From the NCBI GenBank assembly GCA_963632825.1, contig CAVGWF010000075.1, positions 1-17,012 on the forward strand: a stretch of DNA of 17,012 bases, read 5' to 3'. The notes under the pieces were generated by a model. The model searched no databases, was not told where the DNA came from, and worked only from the letters and a program-made list of their open reading frames with translations. This document shows, in pieces, positions 1-6,954 of the stretch. Every line of letters starts with the position of its first letter. Within the stretch, counting starts at the first letter, position 1. The position numbers were made by a program, and so were the translations under genes. This stretch comes from F23-B02 sp963632825. Lineage in GTDB: Bacteria; Bacillota; Clostridia; Oscillospirales; Oscillospiraceae.

Positions 1-3000
1 GCAAGCTTTGCGTCGGCTTTGTCCGCATATGTCGGGTTTGTCTGGCGCACCTGGTCACTGAGCATGCTGTCAATGATATAGTTGCGCAAAAACTCTGTCG
101 CTTCCGTGGCGTAATAGCCGTTGGGGTTTGCATACCTCGGTGCAGTGTTATCCAGCACCTCGGCTATGCGCTCAAGCTGGTCTACGGGGTTAATAATGTC
201 CTCGGGGAAATACCCCTCGCCGAACATCCCATTCAGCTCCGCATACGCTATGTCTACACCCAGCCCGTTTTTATCAAACATTATGCGCCGCTTATATCTG
301 TTGCGTATGCTCTCAAACTCGGGCGAACCGTCATTGCGCAGCTTAACGCGCTTGAGATAGTCGCGCAGCTCTTTGTTGATAGCTGTATCCTCCTCGTTGA
401 CTATCACCGTCGCGTTCTCCACGACATCGGCGGCAATGTCATTTGCCATTTCCGCAACATCGGTGTAGCGCAGCTCAGGCTCGTTCAGAATATACCTGCC
501 CAGCTCGTTTAGGCGCTCCGTTATGTCGTTCGGCTTGAGGTCTGTCTCGCACATGTCTATGACCTCTCGCGCGAGCTTCTGCACATCGCCCTTGCGTACC
601 GTCCTGACCGTTGTGGGCTTGGTCTGACCCTTCCAGTATTCAAGGCGCTCCCGCAACTCTTTGTTCTGCCGCCTCAGCTCGTTAAGCGTCTCCGGCTCGC
701 GGGAGAAATGCACATCCGGCACCTCGTTGGCGATCCTCATTCTCGCTGCATCGTCACCGGCTGTGTACTCCTCAACATTCTCTATGCCTGCATCTCTGAG
801 CGCCGTGCGCAGCTCGTCCGAGGCGGTGTCGGGAATAATGACCTTGCGTATCTCATCAAAACCTACAGCGCGTTCGGGCTTTGCCTCGAAGATGTTAACC
901 GGCATATTGTTAATGTCAAACAGCAGCGCAACAACATCGTTCGCCATTTTATCGGTGAGCGGATAGTTGTACTTCTTGAAAAGCGCTTTCACATTTGCGG
1001 GGCTGATGTATTTGAGTCTTGCCGCCTCCATGAATATCTCACCCAGCGCGTCAAGCTCAATAAGCTCGTTGCTGTAGCTGCTGTGAGGGACGAGCTCGTA
1101 TATGCTGTGCATGAGCTCGGAAAGCCTACTGTCAAGAGCCTCGGATATTTCGTTGGCTTCCTCCGGTGTCAGGTGCTTCAAGCGCCCTTCGAGCTTGTGC
1201 ATGTCCTCAATACTCTTAAAGCGCTCGGCAGTACCGGCGCGCAGACTTTTAACGCCGTGAAAGCCCATGACATTTCTGCTGTCGCCTTCGCCCTGCGATG
1301 CCATTGCCTTGACTATGCCCTCGAGCGTCCCGGGGAAATGTGTAGCCTTAAAGCTGCGCCTGTTGCCGCTTGGTGTGTAATAGCCCTTGTTGTTATAAAC
1401 TCCGCTGTCCTTGACGATGCCCGAATAAAGGTCCTTGAGCCATGCTTTGTATTCTTGTGCGTTGACCGCAGACCTTATGGCTTCTTTCGTAGCCTTTGTG
1501 TCCGTGCTTACCGTGCGTGTCTCGGCTCCGTTCTTGAGGTAATTCCGCGCGCGCACGACCTCGGGGAGCAGCGCGGCGGGGCGCATTTCCGCTGTAACCT
1601 CTTTAGCGGTAGTCTCATCCATGCCGGTCTCTATAAGATACTGCTCGAATGCGCTCTTGAGCTCCTCGCCGTGCTTTTCGAGCCACTGCTTACGAGCGCT
1701 CAGCGGCGACTGGTTTGCCTTCGCGGTCATTTCGTTGAGCGTATCCTTGCCGAGTACCTTGATAAAGGTATCATATTCCTTGATCTGCTCGTCGCTCAGG
1801 CGCGTTACCGTTTCGCTCTGGACGGGCTTAACAGGCTCTTTACCGGTATAGGCAAGAAATACATTCATCATTTCCGTATCGTCGGCAAAATGCTCTATAA
1901 CGCCCTCTTCGCCGCCGTACTTGGTGAGAACATCATCGACATAGTTCGCTGACGCATACATCGGCTTTGTGAGCTCATAGCCGAATTTGCTTGACAGCGC
2001 ATAGTATCTGCTTCTGATCTTCGAGGCGGCTTTTTCGTTTGCCTCGTACTCTATGCGCGGGAACAGCGGTGTCCATGCGTCGGCAGAGTATACGGTGTTG
2101 CGTTTGTCAAACTTCGGGTCTATTGTCTCTTTGCCGAAAACGATTGTGATATTGCCGAAATTGGTGTGCGGAATGCTGCTTTTTGTTATCGCAATACTCG
2201 GCATCGGAAAACCGCCGAGCTTGAGCGTTTTCAAAAGCTTAGTCTCATCAAGATTGTGGAGCGCAATAAGATTTTCTTTCTGCTCCACCGGCGCTTCCAT
2301 GGAAAATTTCTTGACATTTTCATTGTCGTTGGATATATTGGTGTTGGGAGCAGTCCCCGTAGTCGCTTCGGGCGTTCTGGTCAGGGCATTTGTATTGACC
2401 ATGCGGGCTATGCTTCCTTTTTTTCCTGCATACATGGTCTGTACATACAAGTCGAGACTTCCACCGCTATCTACCGCGACAACGGTAACTCTGCTACCGT
2501 CTATCACTTTCGTAAATTCAGCAGCAGGACGATTATTATAAGTGGACTTTATTATATTTTCAGGTTCACCTATTACATCAGGGATTAGCAAGAAATCATT
2601 CGTAGTAATTGCTCTCTGCCCTCTCAGTGCTTCTGATTTTTCTGAGCCATGATCTTTGAGTATTTTTCTAACATGGTCGGCGCGCAAAGTGACATTACGC
2701 CCAGCAAAATTATATCCTGTCGCAGCTTTTATAGCATTTGCAAGATCGTTACCGACCACTCCAAAAAGCATTTTGCCAGTAAAGCTCTTATCTTCTAATG
2801 CTTTCTTTACAAACAAATCTAATTGTGCGGAATTTTTATAAATGTTTATGCGCTTACTGTTCTCCCAGTTCTTAACCTGCTGATTAGAATAGGGCTCAAG
2901 CGAATATTTCACCCCGCCCTCCGGAGGAGCCCTGCCCTTGCTGCTGCTTCTCTCGGCAGCGTATTTGCGCACGGTGTCCTGAGCCTTTTCGTAGCTCTCA

Positions 3001-3953
3001 CTGTTTCGCTCGGTGTTTTCAAAGATATTTATCTTGCCCAGCGCATCGCAGCAAATTTCCTCAAATGCCTCGTCTATGGACATGACAAGCTCGCCACCGT
3101 CTGTCGTGAGCGCGCTGGCATAGTCAAGCGCCATCCGGTCAAGCTCTTTTGCCGTGAAGTCCGAAAGCATGACCTCGTGCAGCTCGTCAAGGCTTATATC
3201 GCCCTCGGCGATGGCTGCGTGTCCCATCTCGTGCTGCATGATCTGTAATGCAGTAAGGTCAGAATGGTCTGTGCGCACCATAACGGTCTTCTTTGCAGTG
3301 TCAACAACGCCTCTGACGCTGCCGCCCTCAACGCGTATATTCCCGCCCTCGAAAAATGTGACCTTGTAGCCGTAGCTCTCCGCGAGCCTGCGGCTATTTT
3401 TCATGTCCTCGGTCTCTTCTCCGGTGTGGTAATAGGCGTTTTTCTGCGTTACGCCGTCATAGACTACTCTTTCCCCAGCTTTGCCCTGAGCTGCTGTACC
3501 GCTGTCTCGTCCGGTTTCAGCTCTCCCGCCTTTATCTTTTCCTGCCCCCGCTTCCACGCCGGATACTTGTCCTTCGGTATCCTCACCGTTAAGCCGTTCG
3601 CCGCCGTCGCGTATATGTACTCCATCGCTTCTGTCCTCCACATACTTAATGATCGCGTTTCTCACGCTTTCCCTTTGCTCTGCCGAGCTTTTGCCTTTGA
3701 GGTCTATCTTGCCTGTGAGCCGCTGCAGCGCCGTCAGCGCCGTTTTGTCCGCAAGAATAGGGCGAACATCGTTGAGGCTTATGGTGCCGCTCTGCGCCTT
3801 GCTTACAGCGCTGTCAACCGCGCTGTTATTGGTTTTCTGTATGGTCTGCGCTTTGCTCTGACCTATGGTGTATGCTATCTTCGCCTGCTGTGCCGTAAGC
3901 ACCGGAACATTGCTGAGGGCATCTGCGTTTGCGTTCTGCTGCCCTTGACTCAT
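1..3953 (-). CDS. Large polyvalent phage/mobile-element protein, partial (runs off left edge)
   Basis: About 1,317 codons are open without a stop from the ATG at 3953 to the window edge, so the C-terminus is missing. Seen in order: an alanine/glutamine-rich start; a polar linker (about residues 105-165); a zinc-peptidase-like domain with HEMGH (residues 241-245) and a downstream EE pair (298-299) as possible third ligand; an AT-rich module (about 351-517) containing ADHVRKILKDHG and PDVIGEPENI, which I recognise as a BECR-fold/MuF-C-type nuclease-like domain; then a long helical region including YTPSGNRRSF and a segment ending FSRE. This multi-enzyme layout matches the polyvalent proteins of phages and conjugative elements. 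Such proteins are thought to enter the host cell with the DNA. The frame is open upstream to an ATG at 4034, but no good ribosome site serves either start, and the 5' end looks frameshifted. Family is fairly sure; exact start is not. Confidence 0.75.
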   Translation of the reverse strand, partial: MSQGQQNANADALSNVPVLTAQQAKIAYTIGQSKAQTIQKTNNSAVDSAVSKAQSGTISLNDVRPILADKTALTALQRLTGKIDLKGKSSAEQRESVRNAIIKYVEDRSDGVHIRDGGERLNGEDTEGQVSGVEAGAGKDKGGRAETGRDSGTAAQGKAGERVVYDGVTQKNAYYHTGEETEDMKNSRRLAESYGYKVTFFEGGNIRVEGGSVRGVVDTAKKTVMVRTDHSDLTALQIMQHEMGHAAIAEGDISLDELHEVMLSDFTAKELDRMALDYASALTTDGGELVMSIDEAFEEICCDALGKINIFENTERNSESYEKAQDTVRKYAAERSSSKGRAPPEGGVKYSLEPYSNQQVKNWENSKRINIYKNSAQLDLFVKKALEDKSFTGKMLFGVVGNDLANAIKAATGYNFAGRNVTLRADHVRKILKDHGSEKSEALRGQRAITTNDFLLIPDVIGEPENIIKSTYNNRPAAEFTKVIDGSRVTVVAVDSGGSLDLYVQTMYAGKKGSIARMVNTNALTRTPEATTGTAPNTNISNDNENVKKFSMEAPVEQKENLIALHNLDETKLLKTLKLGGFPMPSIAITKSSIPHTNFGNITIVFGKETIDPKFDKRNTVYSADAWTPLFPRIEYEANEKAASKIRSRYYALSSKFGYELTKPMYASANYVDDVLTKYGGEEGVIEHFADDTEMMNVFLAYTGKEPVKPVQSETVTRLSDEQIKEYDTFIKVLGKDTLNEMTAKANQSPLSARKQWLEKHGEELKSAFEQYLIETGMDETTAKEVTAEMRPAALLPEVVRARNYLKNGAETRTVSTDTKATKEAIRSAVNAQEYKAWLKDLYSGIVKDSGVYNNKGYYTPSGNRRSFKATHFPGTLEGIVKAMASQGEGDSRNVMGFHGVKSLRAGTAERFKSIEDMHKLEGRLKHLTPEEANEISEALDSRLSELMHSIYELVPHSSYSNELIELDALGEIFMEAARLKYISPANVKALFKKYNYPLTDKMANDVVALLFDINNMPVNIFEAKPERAVGFDEIRKVIIPDTASDELRTALRDAGIENVEEYTAGDDAARMRIANEVPDVHFSREPETLNELRRQNKELRERLEYWKGQTKPTTVRTVRKGDVQKLAREVIDMCETDLKPNDITERLNELGRYILNEPELRYTDVAEMANDIAADVVENATVIVNEEDTAINKELRDYLKRVKLRNDGSPEFESIRNRYKRRIMFDKNGLGVDIAYAELNGMFGEGYFPEDIINPVDQLERIAEVLDNTAPRYANPNGYYATEATEFLRNYIIDSMLSDQVRQTNPTYADKADAKL
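3464..3625 (-). CDS. Small nested ORF (53 aa) overlapping the polyvalent gene in another frame
   Basis: A complete ORF starts with ATG at 3625 and ends with TAG at 3464-3466, wholly inside the large gene but in a different frame of the same strand. GGAGG lies 9 bases upstream of the ATG, a proper ribosome site. The product begins MEYIYATAANGLTVRIPKDK and continues as a compact, charged, lysine-rich protein ending KLGKE, with a balanced mix of hydrophobic and charged residues. The overlapping frame of the large gene reads as low-complexity polar linker (Gly, Glu, Asp, Arg), which tolerates a second frame well. I recall similar short proteins near phage polyvalent genes, but cannot name a family or function. 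It could also be a chance frame; the ribosome site and protein-like composition argue otherwise. Confidence 0.55.
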   Translation of the reverse strand: MEYIYATAANGLTVRIPKDKYPAWKRGQEKIKAGELKPDETAVQQLRAKLGKE

Positions 3954-4087
3954 CCAAAGCAGCAGAAAACGCGGCGCTGTTTGCCGAAACATCTTTTGTT
4001 TCGACAATATCAACGCCGCGTGATCGTATCGCATTTTGAGCCTGTGCGCTTAGTACGAATCCAGAACCGACAGAATTTCCACCAAGT

Positions 4088-4174
4088 CTACTCCGTCCTT
4101 GATGTCCTGCATCGCCTGAGTCGTAACTCCGGATATTCCGTCACTATCCGCTTCAAAGCTTCTGCCTGAGACAC
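4088..4174 (-). CDS. Possible 28-residue ORF with GTG start
   Basis: GTG at 4174 lies 8 bases after GGAGG (4183-4187) and about 25 bases after the expected start of transcription from the strong promoter at 4206-4234. The product begins VSQAEALKRIVTEYPELRLR and stops at TAG (4088-4090). The start signals are very good but the product is short and turns arginine-rich at its end. One added base near 4121 would instead join EYPELR to TQAMQDIKDGVDLVEILSVL in the next frame, making a 41-residue protein, so this may be the intact beginning of a frameshifted small gene. Function unknown. Confidence 0.35.
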   Translation of the reverse strand: MSQAEALKRIVTEYPELRLRRCRTSRTE

Positions 4175-4205
4175 TCTGCACACCTCCGTTTGCATTATTA
4201 CTTTC

Positions 4206-4234
4206 AGTATAATTCGGGACTGCGGTGTTGTCAA
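4206..4234 (-). promoter_or_regulatory. Consensus sigma-70/SigA promoter
   Basis: On the minus strand TTGACA (4234-4229) and TATACT (4211-4206) are separated by exactly 17 bases. Transcription would start near 4199, just ahead of a GGAGG ribosome site and the GTG at 4174. It would drive the small ORF and the polyvalent-gene remnant. Confidence 0.75.
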
Positions 4235-4315
4235 TATTCAATTGTGCTTTTGCGGCGGGATCCGCTTATACAGCGAAACGGTCGAAAAGCCTTGCTTCGA
4301 GCGATTTTCTGGCAT

Positions 4316-4354
4316 AGAAAAAGCCCACCGCAATTCTATCAGAATTGCGGTGGA
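4316..4354 (-). terminator. Rho-independent terminator after tRNA-Ala
   Basis: Read on the minus strand, a 13-base arm CCACCGCAATTCT, a 3-base loop (GAT) and its exact complement are followed by GC and a run of five T. It lies 5 bases past the encoded CCA end of the tRNA and would end the tRNA transcript before the mobile-element region. Confidence 0.85.
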
Positions 4355-4359
4355 CATCG

Positions 4360-4435
4360 TGGTGGACCCGAAGGGATTCGAACCCTCGACCTCTCGGATG
4401 CGAACCGAACGCGCTCCCAGCTGCGCCACGAGCCC
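4360..4435 (-). tRNA. tRNA-Ala (anticodon CGC)
   Basis: The 76-base minus-strand sequence folds by eye into a full cloverleaf. The acceptor stem GGGCTCG pairs with CGGGTCC and holds a G3:U70 wobble, the classic alanine identity element. The D arm is GCGC-AGCTGGGA-GCGC. The anticodon stem TTCGG/CCGAG encloses the loop TTCGCAT, giving anticodon CGC at positions 34-36, which reads GCG codons. The T arm is GAGGG-TTCGAAT-CCCTT. The 3' CCA is encoded. A -35/-10 pair lies upstream and a strong terminator downstream, so it is a single-gene unit transcribed divergently from the SRP RNA. Confidence 0.93.
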
Positions 4436-4454
4436 AAATGCTATCAGCTTTAAT

Positions 4455-4482
4455 ATTATAACACACTTTTCAGAAAAGTAAA
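4455..4482 (-). promoter_or_regulatory. Promoter of tRNA-Ala
   Basis: On the minus strand TATAAT (4460-4455) is preceded by TGT, an extended -10, and by TTTACT (4482-4477) as a plausible -35 with a 16-base spacer. It lies about 20 bases upstream of the mature tRNA 5' end. Confidence 0.7.
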
Positions 4483-4493
4483 GAAAATATTTG

Positions 4494-4522
4494 TTGATTA
4501 TATCGCAAATTTGAGTTATAAT
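4494..4522 (+). promoter_or_regulatory. Promoter of SRP RNA
   Basis: TTGATT (4494-4499) and TATAAT (4517-4522) are spaced by 17 bases. The start would fall about 7 bases later, matching the predicted 5' end of the SRP RNA near 4531. Confidence 0.8.
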
Positions 4523-4530
4523 ACTTTCGC

Positions 4531-4824
4531 GGCTTTTGACAAGGCTGCACTAGTTGGGGAGCCAGCGGTGCCCTGTAACCTGCAATCCGCTACAGCAGGA
4601 ATGAATTCCCAACATAGGACGTGTCATGTATCGTCTGACCCCGGTAAGCAGCGATGACGAGCCGGTCTCGCGCAACGGAAGCCCGTGAACCATGTCAGGC
4701 GGGGAACCGAGCAGCATTAAGCGGTGCCTTTCGTGTGCCGTGAGGGTGCCGGTTCTGAGCCGGCTGCCGGCGTAACGGGTATATGGCATCGTTCAAAGTT
4801 GGGTGTGCAGTCTTGTCAAGAGCC
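4531..4824 (+). ncRNA. ffs: Signal recognition particle RNA, large bacterial type
   Basis: This is the RNA core of the signal recognition particle, which binds Ffh and targets membrane and secreted proteins. The ends pair: GGCTTTTGACAAGGCTGCAC at 4531-4550 is complementary, apart from G:U pairs, to GTGCAGTCTTGTCAAGAGCC at 4805-4824. The Ffh-binding domain IV is visible at about 4694-4716 as GTCAGGCGGGGAACCGAGCAGC, with a GGAA tetraloop. The length near 294 bases and the extra 5' Alu-like part (GTTGGGGAGCC paired toward TTCCCAAC) match the large Bacillota form. Its position just upstream of dnaX is the same as scr in Bacillus subtilis. Exact ends are uncertain by a few bases. Confidence 0.93.
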
Positions 4825-4862
4825 GCATTATTCTATTCGCAGTCTGAAAATGGGATGAATCT

Positions 4863-6566
4863 ATGTACAGAGCTTTGTATCGAAAGTGGCGGCCAAAGAC
4901 CTTTGACGAGGTCGTCGGTCAGCAGCACATAACCGAAACGCTTAAAAACCAGATCGTCACCGGCCGGCTCTCGCACGCGTATCTTTTCATAGGAACTCGC
5001 GGCACGGGCAAGACCACCTGCGCAAAGATACTCGCCAAGGCCGTCAATTGCGAGCACCCCGAAAACGGCAATCCGTGCGGCAAATGCCCCGCCTGCCTCG
5101 GCATCGAGGACGGCAGCATAATGGATGTCGTTGAGATAGATGCAGCATCAAATAACAGCGTGGACAATGTCCGCCAGATGCGCGAGGAGGCGGTTTTCTC
5201 ACCGGTCTCCGTTAAAAAGCGCGTTTATATCATCGACGAGGTTCATATGCTCTCGACCTCGGCGTTCAATGCCCTGCTGAAGATCCTTGAGGAGCCGCCG
5301 GAGCACCTGATGTTTATCCTTGCAACAACGGAGCTCAACAAGGTCCCCGCGACCATACTCTCCCGCTGCCAGCGGCACAGCTTCAAGCGGCTTGACACTC
5401 GGCTTATCGCCTCTCACCTTGAGCATGTCGCCAGGTGTGAAGGCCTTGCTCTTGAACCGGACGCGGCAATGCTCATTGCCGGACTTGCGGAGGGCGGTAT
5501 GCGCGACGCGCTGTCGCTGCTTGACCAGTGCTCCGGCGGTACGGATATAAATACCGATGCCGTTTATGCCGCCATGGGACTGACCGGCAACCGCCGCACC
5601 GCTCAGCTTCTGGATATGACGGTGAGAAAAGACACCGACGAGGCGCTTAAGCTGTTTGCGTCGCTGTGGAACGACGGCAAGGATCCCGCAACGCTGCTGT
5701 ACGAGCTCAATACTCTGCTGCGCGACTGCCTGATGCTGTGCGTTGCGCCGCGCTCCGGCGCGGATCTCATCTCCGGCAGATTCAGCCGAGATATTCTCTC
5801 CTCGTTTTGCAAAAAGCTCACGAAGGCGGAGCTTATAAACCGCATAAACACCGTTTCGGAGCACATCGCCATGATGCGCGACTCAAAAAGCGCAAAGCTC
5901 ACGGCCGAGCTGTGCATTATAGAGCTTTGCGATCCGAAGCTCACCGAGGGCATCGACGAGCTGCGCGCGCGCATCTCCCGCCTTGAGGAGGATATGAAAA
6001 ATGCTCCGCGCACCGCCGTTAAGGCGGAAGACTCCGTTACGGACGACGAGGAGGATGAATTCAGCTCAACGCTCGATGAGGTGATGTACGACGAGGAGCC
6101 TCCCGTCAGGCATGATGAGTCCTCAGAAGCGCCCGATGAGCTTGACCCAGAAGATTTTGCCGAATATCAGCCGGAGGATGATCTTCTCGACAAAAAAAGT
6201 CCCGCAAGCCTTGACCCCGATGCTCCGCCTGAGGCGGAAAATGCCCCGCAGGACGCGCAGGCGCTGCAAAACGCGGTTTTGGAAAAGGCGGAGGAGCTTC
6301 TGCCGTTTTCCGTTATGACGATACTCACAAATCCCCTGCAGGCTCGCTTCTCCGTGAGCTATGACACGCTCAGTCTCGAGGCGGTGCCGGGATTTGCATA
6401 TAATACGCTGAACAATCAAAATATACTGATGCGCCTGCGTGAAGCGGCCGGCGCAGTCACCGGCAGGAGCCTTAAGATAGCGCTCACCGAGCTGCTGCCG
6501 GACAGCGGCAAACCCAAGCGCGACATTGAAGAATTACGAAAATTTAAAGAAACAAGATTTGTCTAA
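4863..6566 (+). CDS. dnaX: DNA polymerase III subunit gamma/tau
   Basis: This is the clamp-loader ATPase of the replicase, which opens the sliding clamp onto primed DNA and links it to the polymerase. The 567-residue product has Walker A GTRGTGKTT (44-52), a zinc-binding set C63, C72, C75 and C78, Walker B IIDEVH (123-128), sensor 1 around ATTE (154-157) and the SRC motif (167-169). After the AAA+ and collar domains (to about 370) comes a long acidic linker (about 380-475) and a tau-like C-terminal part. The ATG at 4863 starts the standard MYRALYRKWRP N-terminus; the ribosome site (GGGATGA) is weak. It follows the SRP RNA and precedes ybaB by 12 bases. An A7 run in the linker could allow a short gamma form. 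Confidence 0.97.
   Translation: MYRALYRKWRPKTFDEVVGQQHITETLKNQIVTGRLSHAYLFIGTRGTGKTTCAKILAKAVNCEHPENGNPCGKCPACLGIEDGSIMDVVEIDAASNNSVDNVRQMREEAVFSPVSVKKRVYIIDEVHMLSTSAFNALLKILEEPPEHLMFILATTELNKVPATILSRCQRHSFKRLDTRLIASHLEHVARCEGLALEPDAAMLIAGLAEGGMRDALSLLDQCSGGTDINTDAVYAAMGLTGNRRTAQLLDMTVRKDTDEALKLFASLWNDGKDPATLLYELNTLLRDCLMLCVAPRSGADLISGRFSRDILSSFCKKLTKAELINRINTVSEHIAMMRDSKSAKLTAELCIIELCDPKLTEGIDELRARISRLEEDMKNAPRTAVKAEDSVTDDEEDEFSSTLDEVMYDEEPPVRHDESSEAPDELDPEDFAEYQPEDDLLDKKSPASLDPDAPPEAENAPQDAQALQNAVLEKAEELLPFSVMTILTNPLQARFSVSYDTLSLEAVPGFAYNTLNNQNILMRLREAAGAVTGRSLKIALTELLPDSGKPKRDIEELRKFKETRFV
6173..6238 (+). other. Possible gamma/tau frameshift or slippage site in dnaX
   Basis: Seven A residues (6192-6198) fall in codons 444-445. 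GGAGG (6173-6177) lies 14 bases upstream and a small hairpin, TCCGCC-TGA-GGCGGA (6224-6238), downstream. A shift to the -1 frame reads KSRKP and stops at TGA (6212-6214), giving a product of about 450 residues that lacks the tau C-terminus. The parts resemble the E. coli dnaX signal, but the heptamer is not the ideal A-AAA-AAG. Confidence 0.35.
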
Positions 6567-6578
6567 GGAGGAAATAAA

Positions 6579-6905
6579 ATGGCAAAAGGCGGATTCCGCG
6601 GCGGTATGGGCGGCGGAAATATGATGAAGCAGGCTCAGAAGATGCAGGAAGAGTTCATGAAGATGCAGCAGGAGCTTGAGAACAGGGAGTTCGTGTCCAC
6701 CGTAGGCGGCGGCGCGGTAAAGGCTACCATGCTCGGCACCCGCGCTCTCAAGAGCATAGAGATAGACCCTTCGGCAGTCGATCCCGACGATGTGGAGATG
6801 CTCCAGGATCTGATCGTTGCAGCAGTTAACGAAGCAATCACTCAAAGCGAGGACGCCACAAATCAGGCTATGAGCAAGCTCACTCCGATGGGCTTTCCGT
6901 TTTGA
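6579..6905 (+). CDS. YbaB/EbfC family nucleoid-associated protein
   Basis: The 108-residue product is of the usual length for this family of small dimeric DNA-binding proteins. It has the glycine-rich N-terminus with MMKQAQKMQEEFMKMQQEL (helix, about 15-33), the central VSTVGGGAVKATMLG beta segment and the later LQDLIVAAVNEAI helix. The start follows AAGGAGG with good spacing, 12 bases after the dnaX stop, so the two are one operon, as in most bacteria. YbaB homologues bind DNA as a clamp-like dimer; the role beyond nucleoid binding is not settled. The usual third gene of the cluster, recR, does not follow: a hairpin and an unrelated membrane protein do. Confidence 0.96.
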   Translation: MAKGGFRGGMGGGNMMKQAQKMQEEFMKMQQELENREFVSTVGGGAVKATMLGTRALKSIEIDPSAVDPDDVEMLQDLIVAAVNEAITQSEDATNQAMSKLTPMGFPF

Positions 6906-6911
6906 CCAATT

Positions 6912-6950
6912 ATTGCCTCTGAATGTTTTCAGAGGCAATATTATATTCCT
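6912..6950 (+). terminator. Hairpin terminator after ybaB
   Basis: ATTGCCTCTGAA (6912-6923), loop TGTT and TTCAGAGGCAAT (6928-6939) form a perfect 12-base-pair stem right after the ybaB stop. The tail is AT-rich but the T run is interrupted, so termination may be partial. Confidence 0.6.
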
Positions 6951-6954
6951 GACC

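Larger units (their letters stand above)
3829..4241 (-). pseudogene. Scrambled 5' end of the mobile-element gene (three partial frames)
   Basis: Three minus-strand frames each hold a protein-like piece here. One (4241-4050, TTG start) ends in DIKDGVDLVEILSVLDSY and a TAA. A second is open from 4140 to 3829 and includes SGFVLSAQAQNAIRSRGVDI and ETKDVSANSAAFSAALDESR, the kind of segment found inside polyvalent proteins. The third is the short GTG-started ORF at 4174-4088. Removing a single G near 3938-3942 would join the second frame to the large gene as ...ALDESRAANANADALSNV. I therefore read this as an ancestral gene broken by one or more single-base shifts. Sequencing error or programmed shifting are alternatives. 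Confidence 0.5.

Noticed and set aside
708..1952. Plus-strand open frame of 414 codons
   Set aside because: It lies antisense to the polyvalent gene, whose frame has recognisable domains; the plus reading has no known motif and no ribosome site, and is a codon-bias shadow.
3264..4169. Plus-strand open frame of 301 codons
   Set aside because: It is antisense to the peptidase and linker parts of the polyvalent gene, with no ribosome site or family-like motif.
4238..4466. Short ORFs on both strands over 4238-4466
   Set aside because: They translate tRNA-Ala and its terminator.
4550..4789. Minus-strand ORF of 79 codons
   Set aside because: It falls inside the SRP RNA gene, which explains the sequence.
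6913..6954. TTG start giving 14 extra residues to the membrane glycosyltransferase
   Set aside because: It would lie within the ybaB terminator hairpin and has no ribosome site; the ATG at 6955 is preferred.
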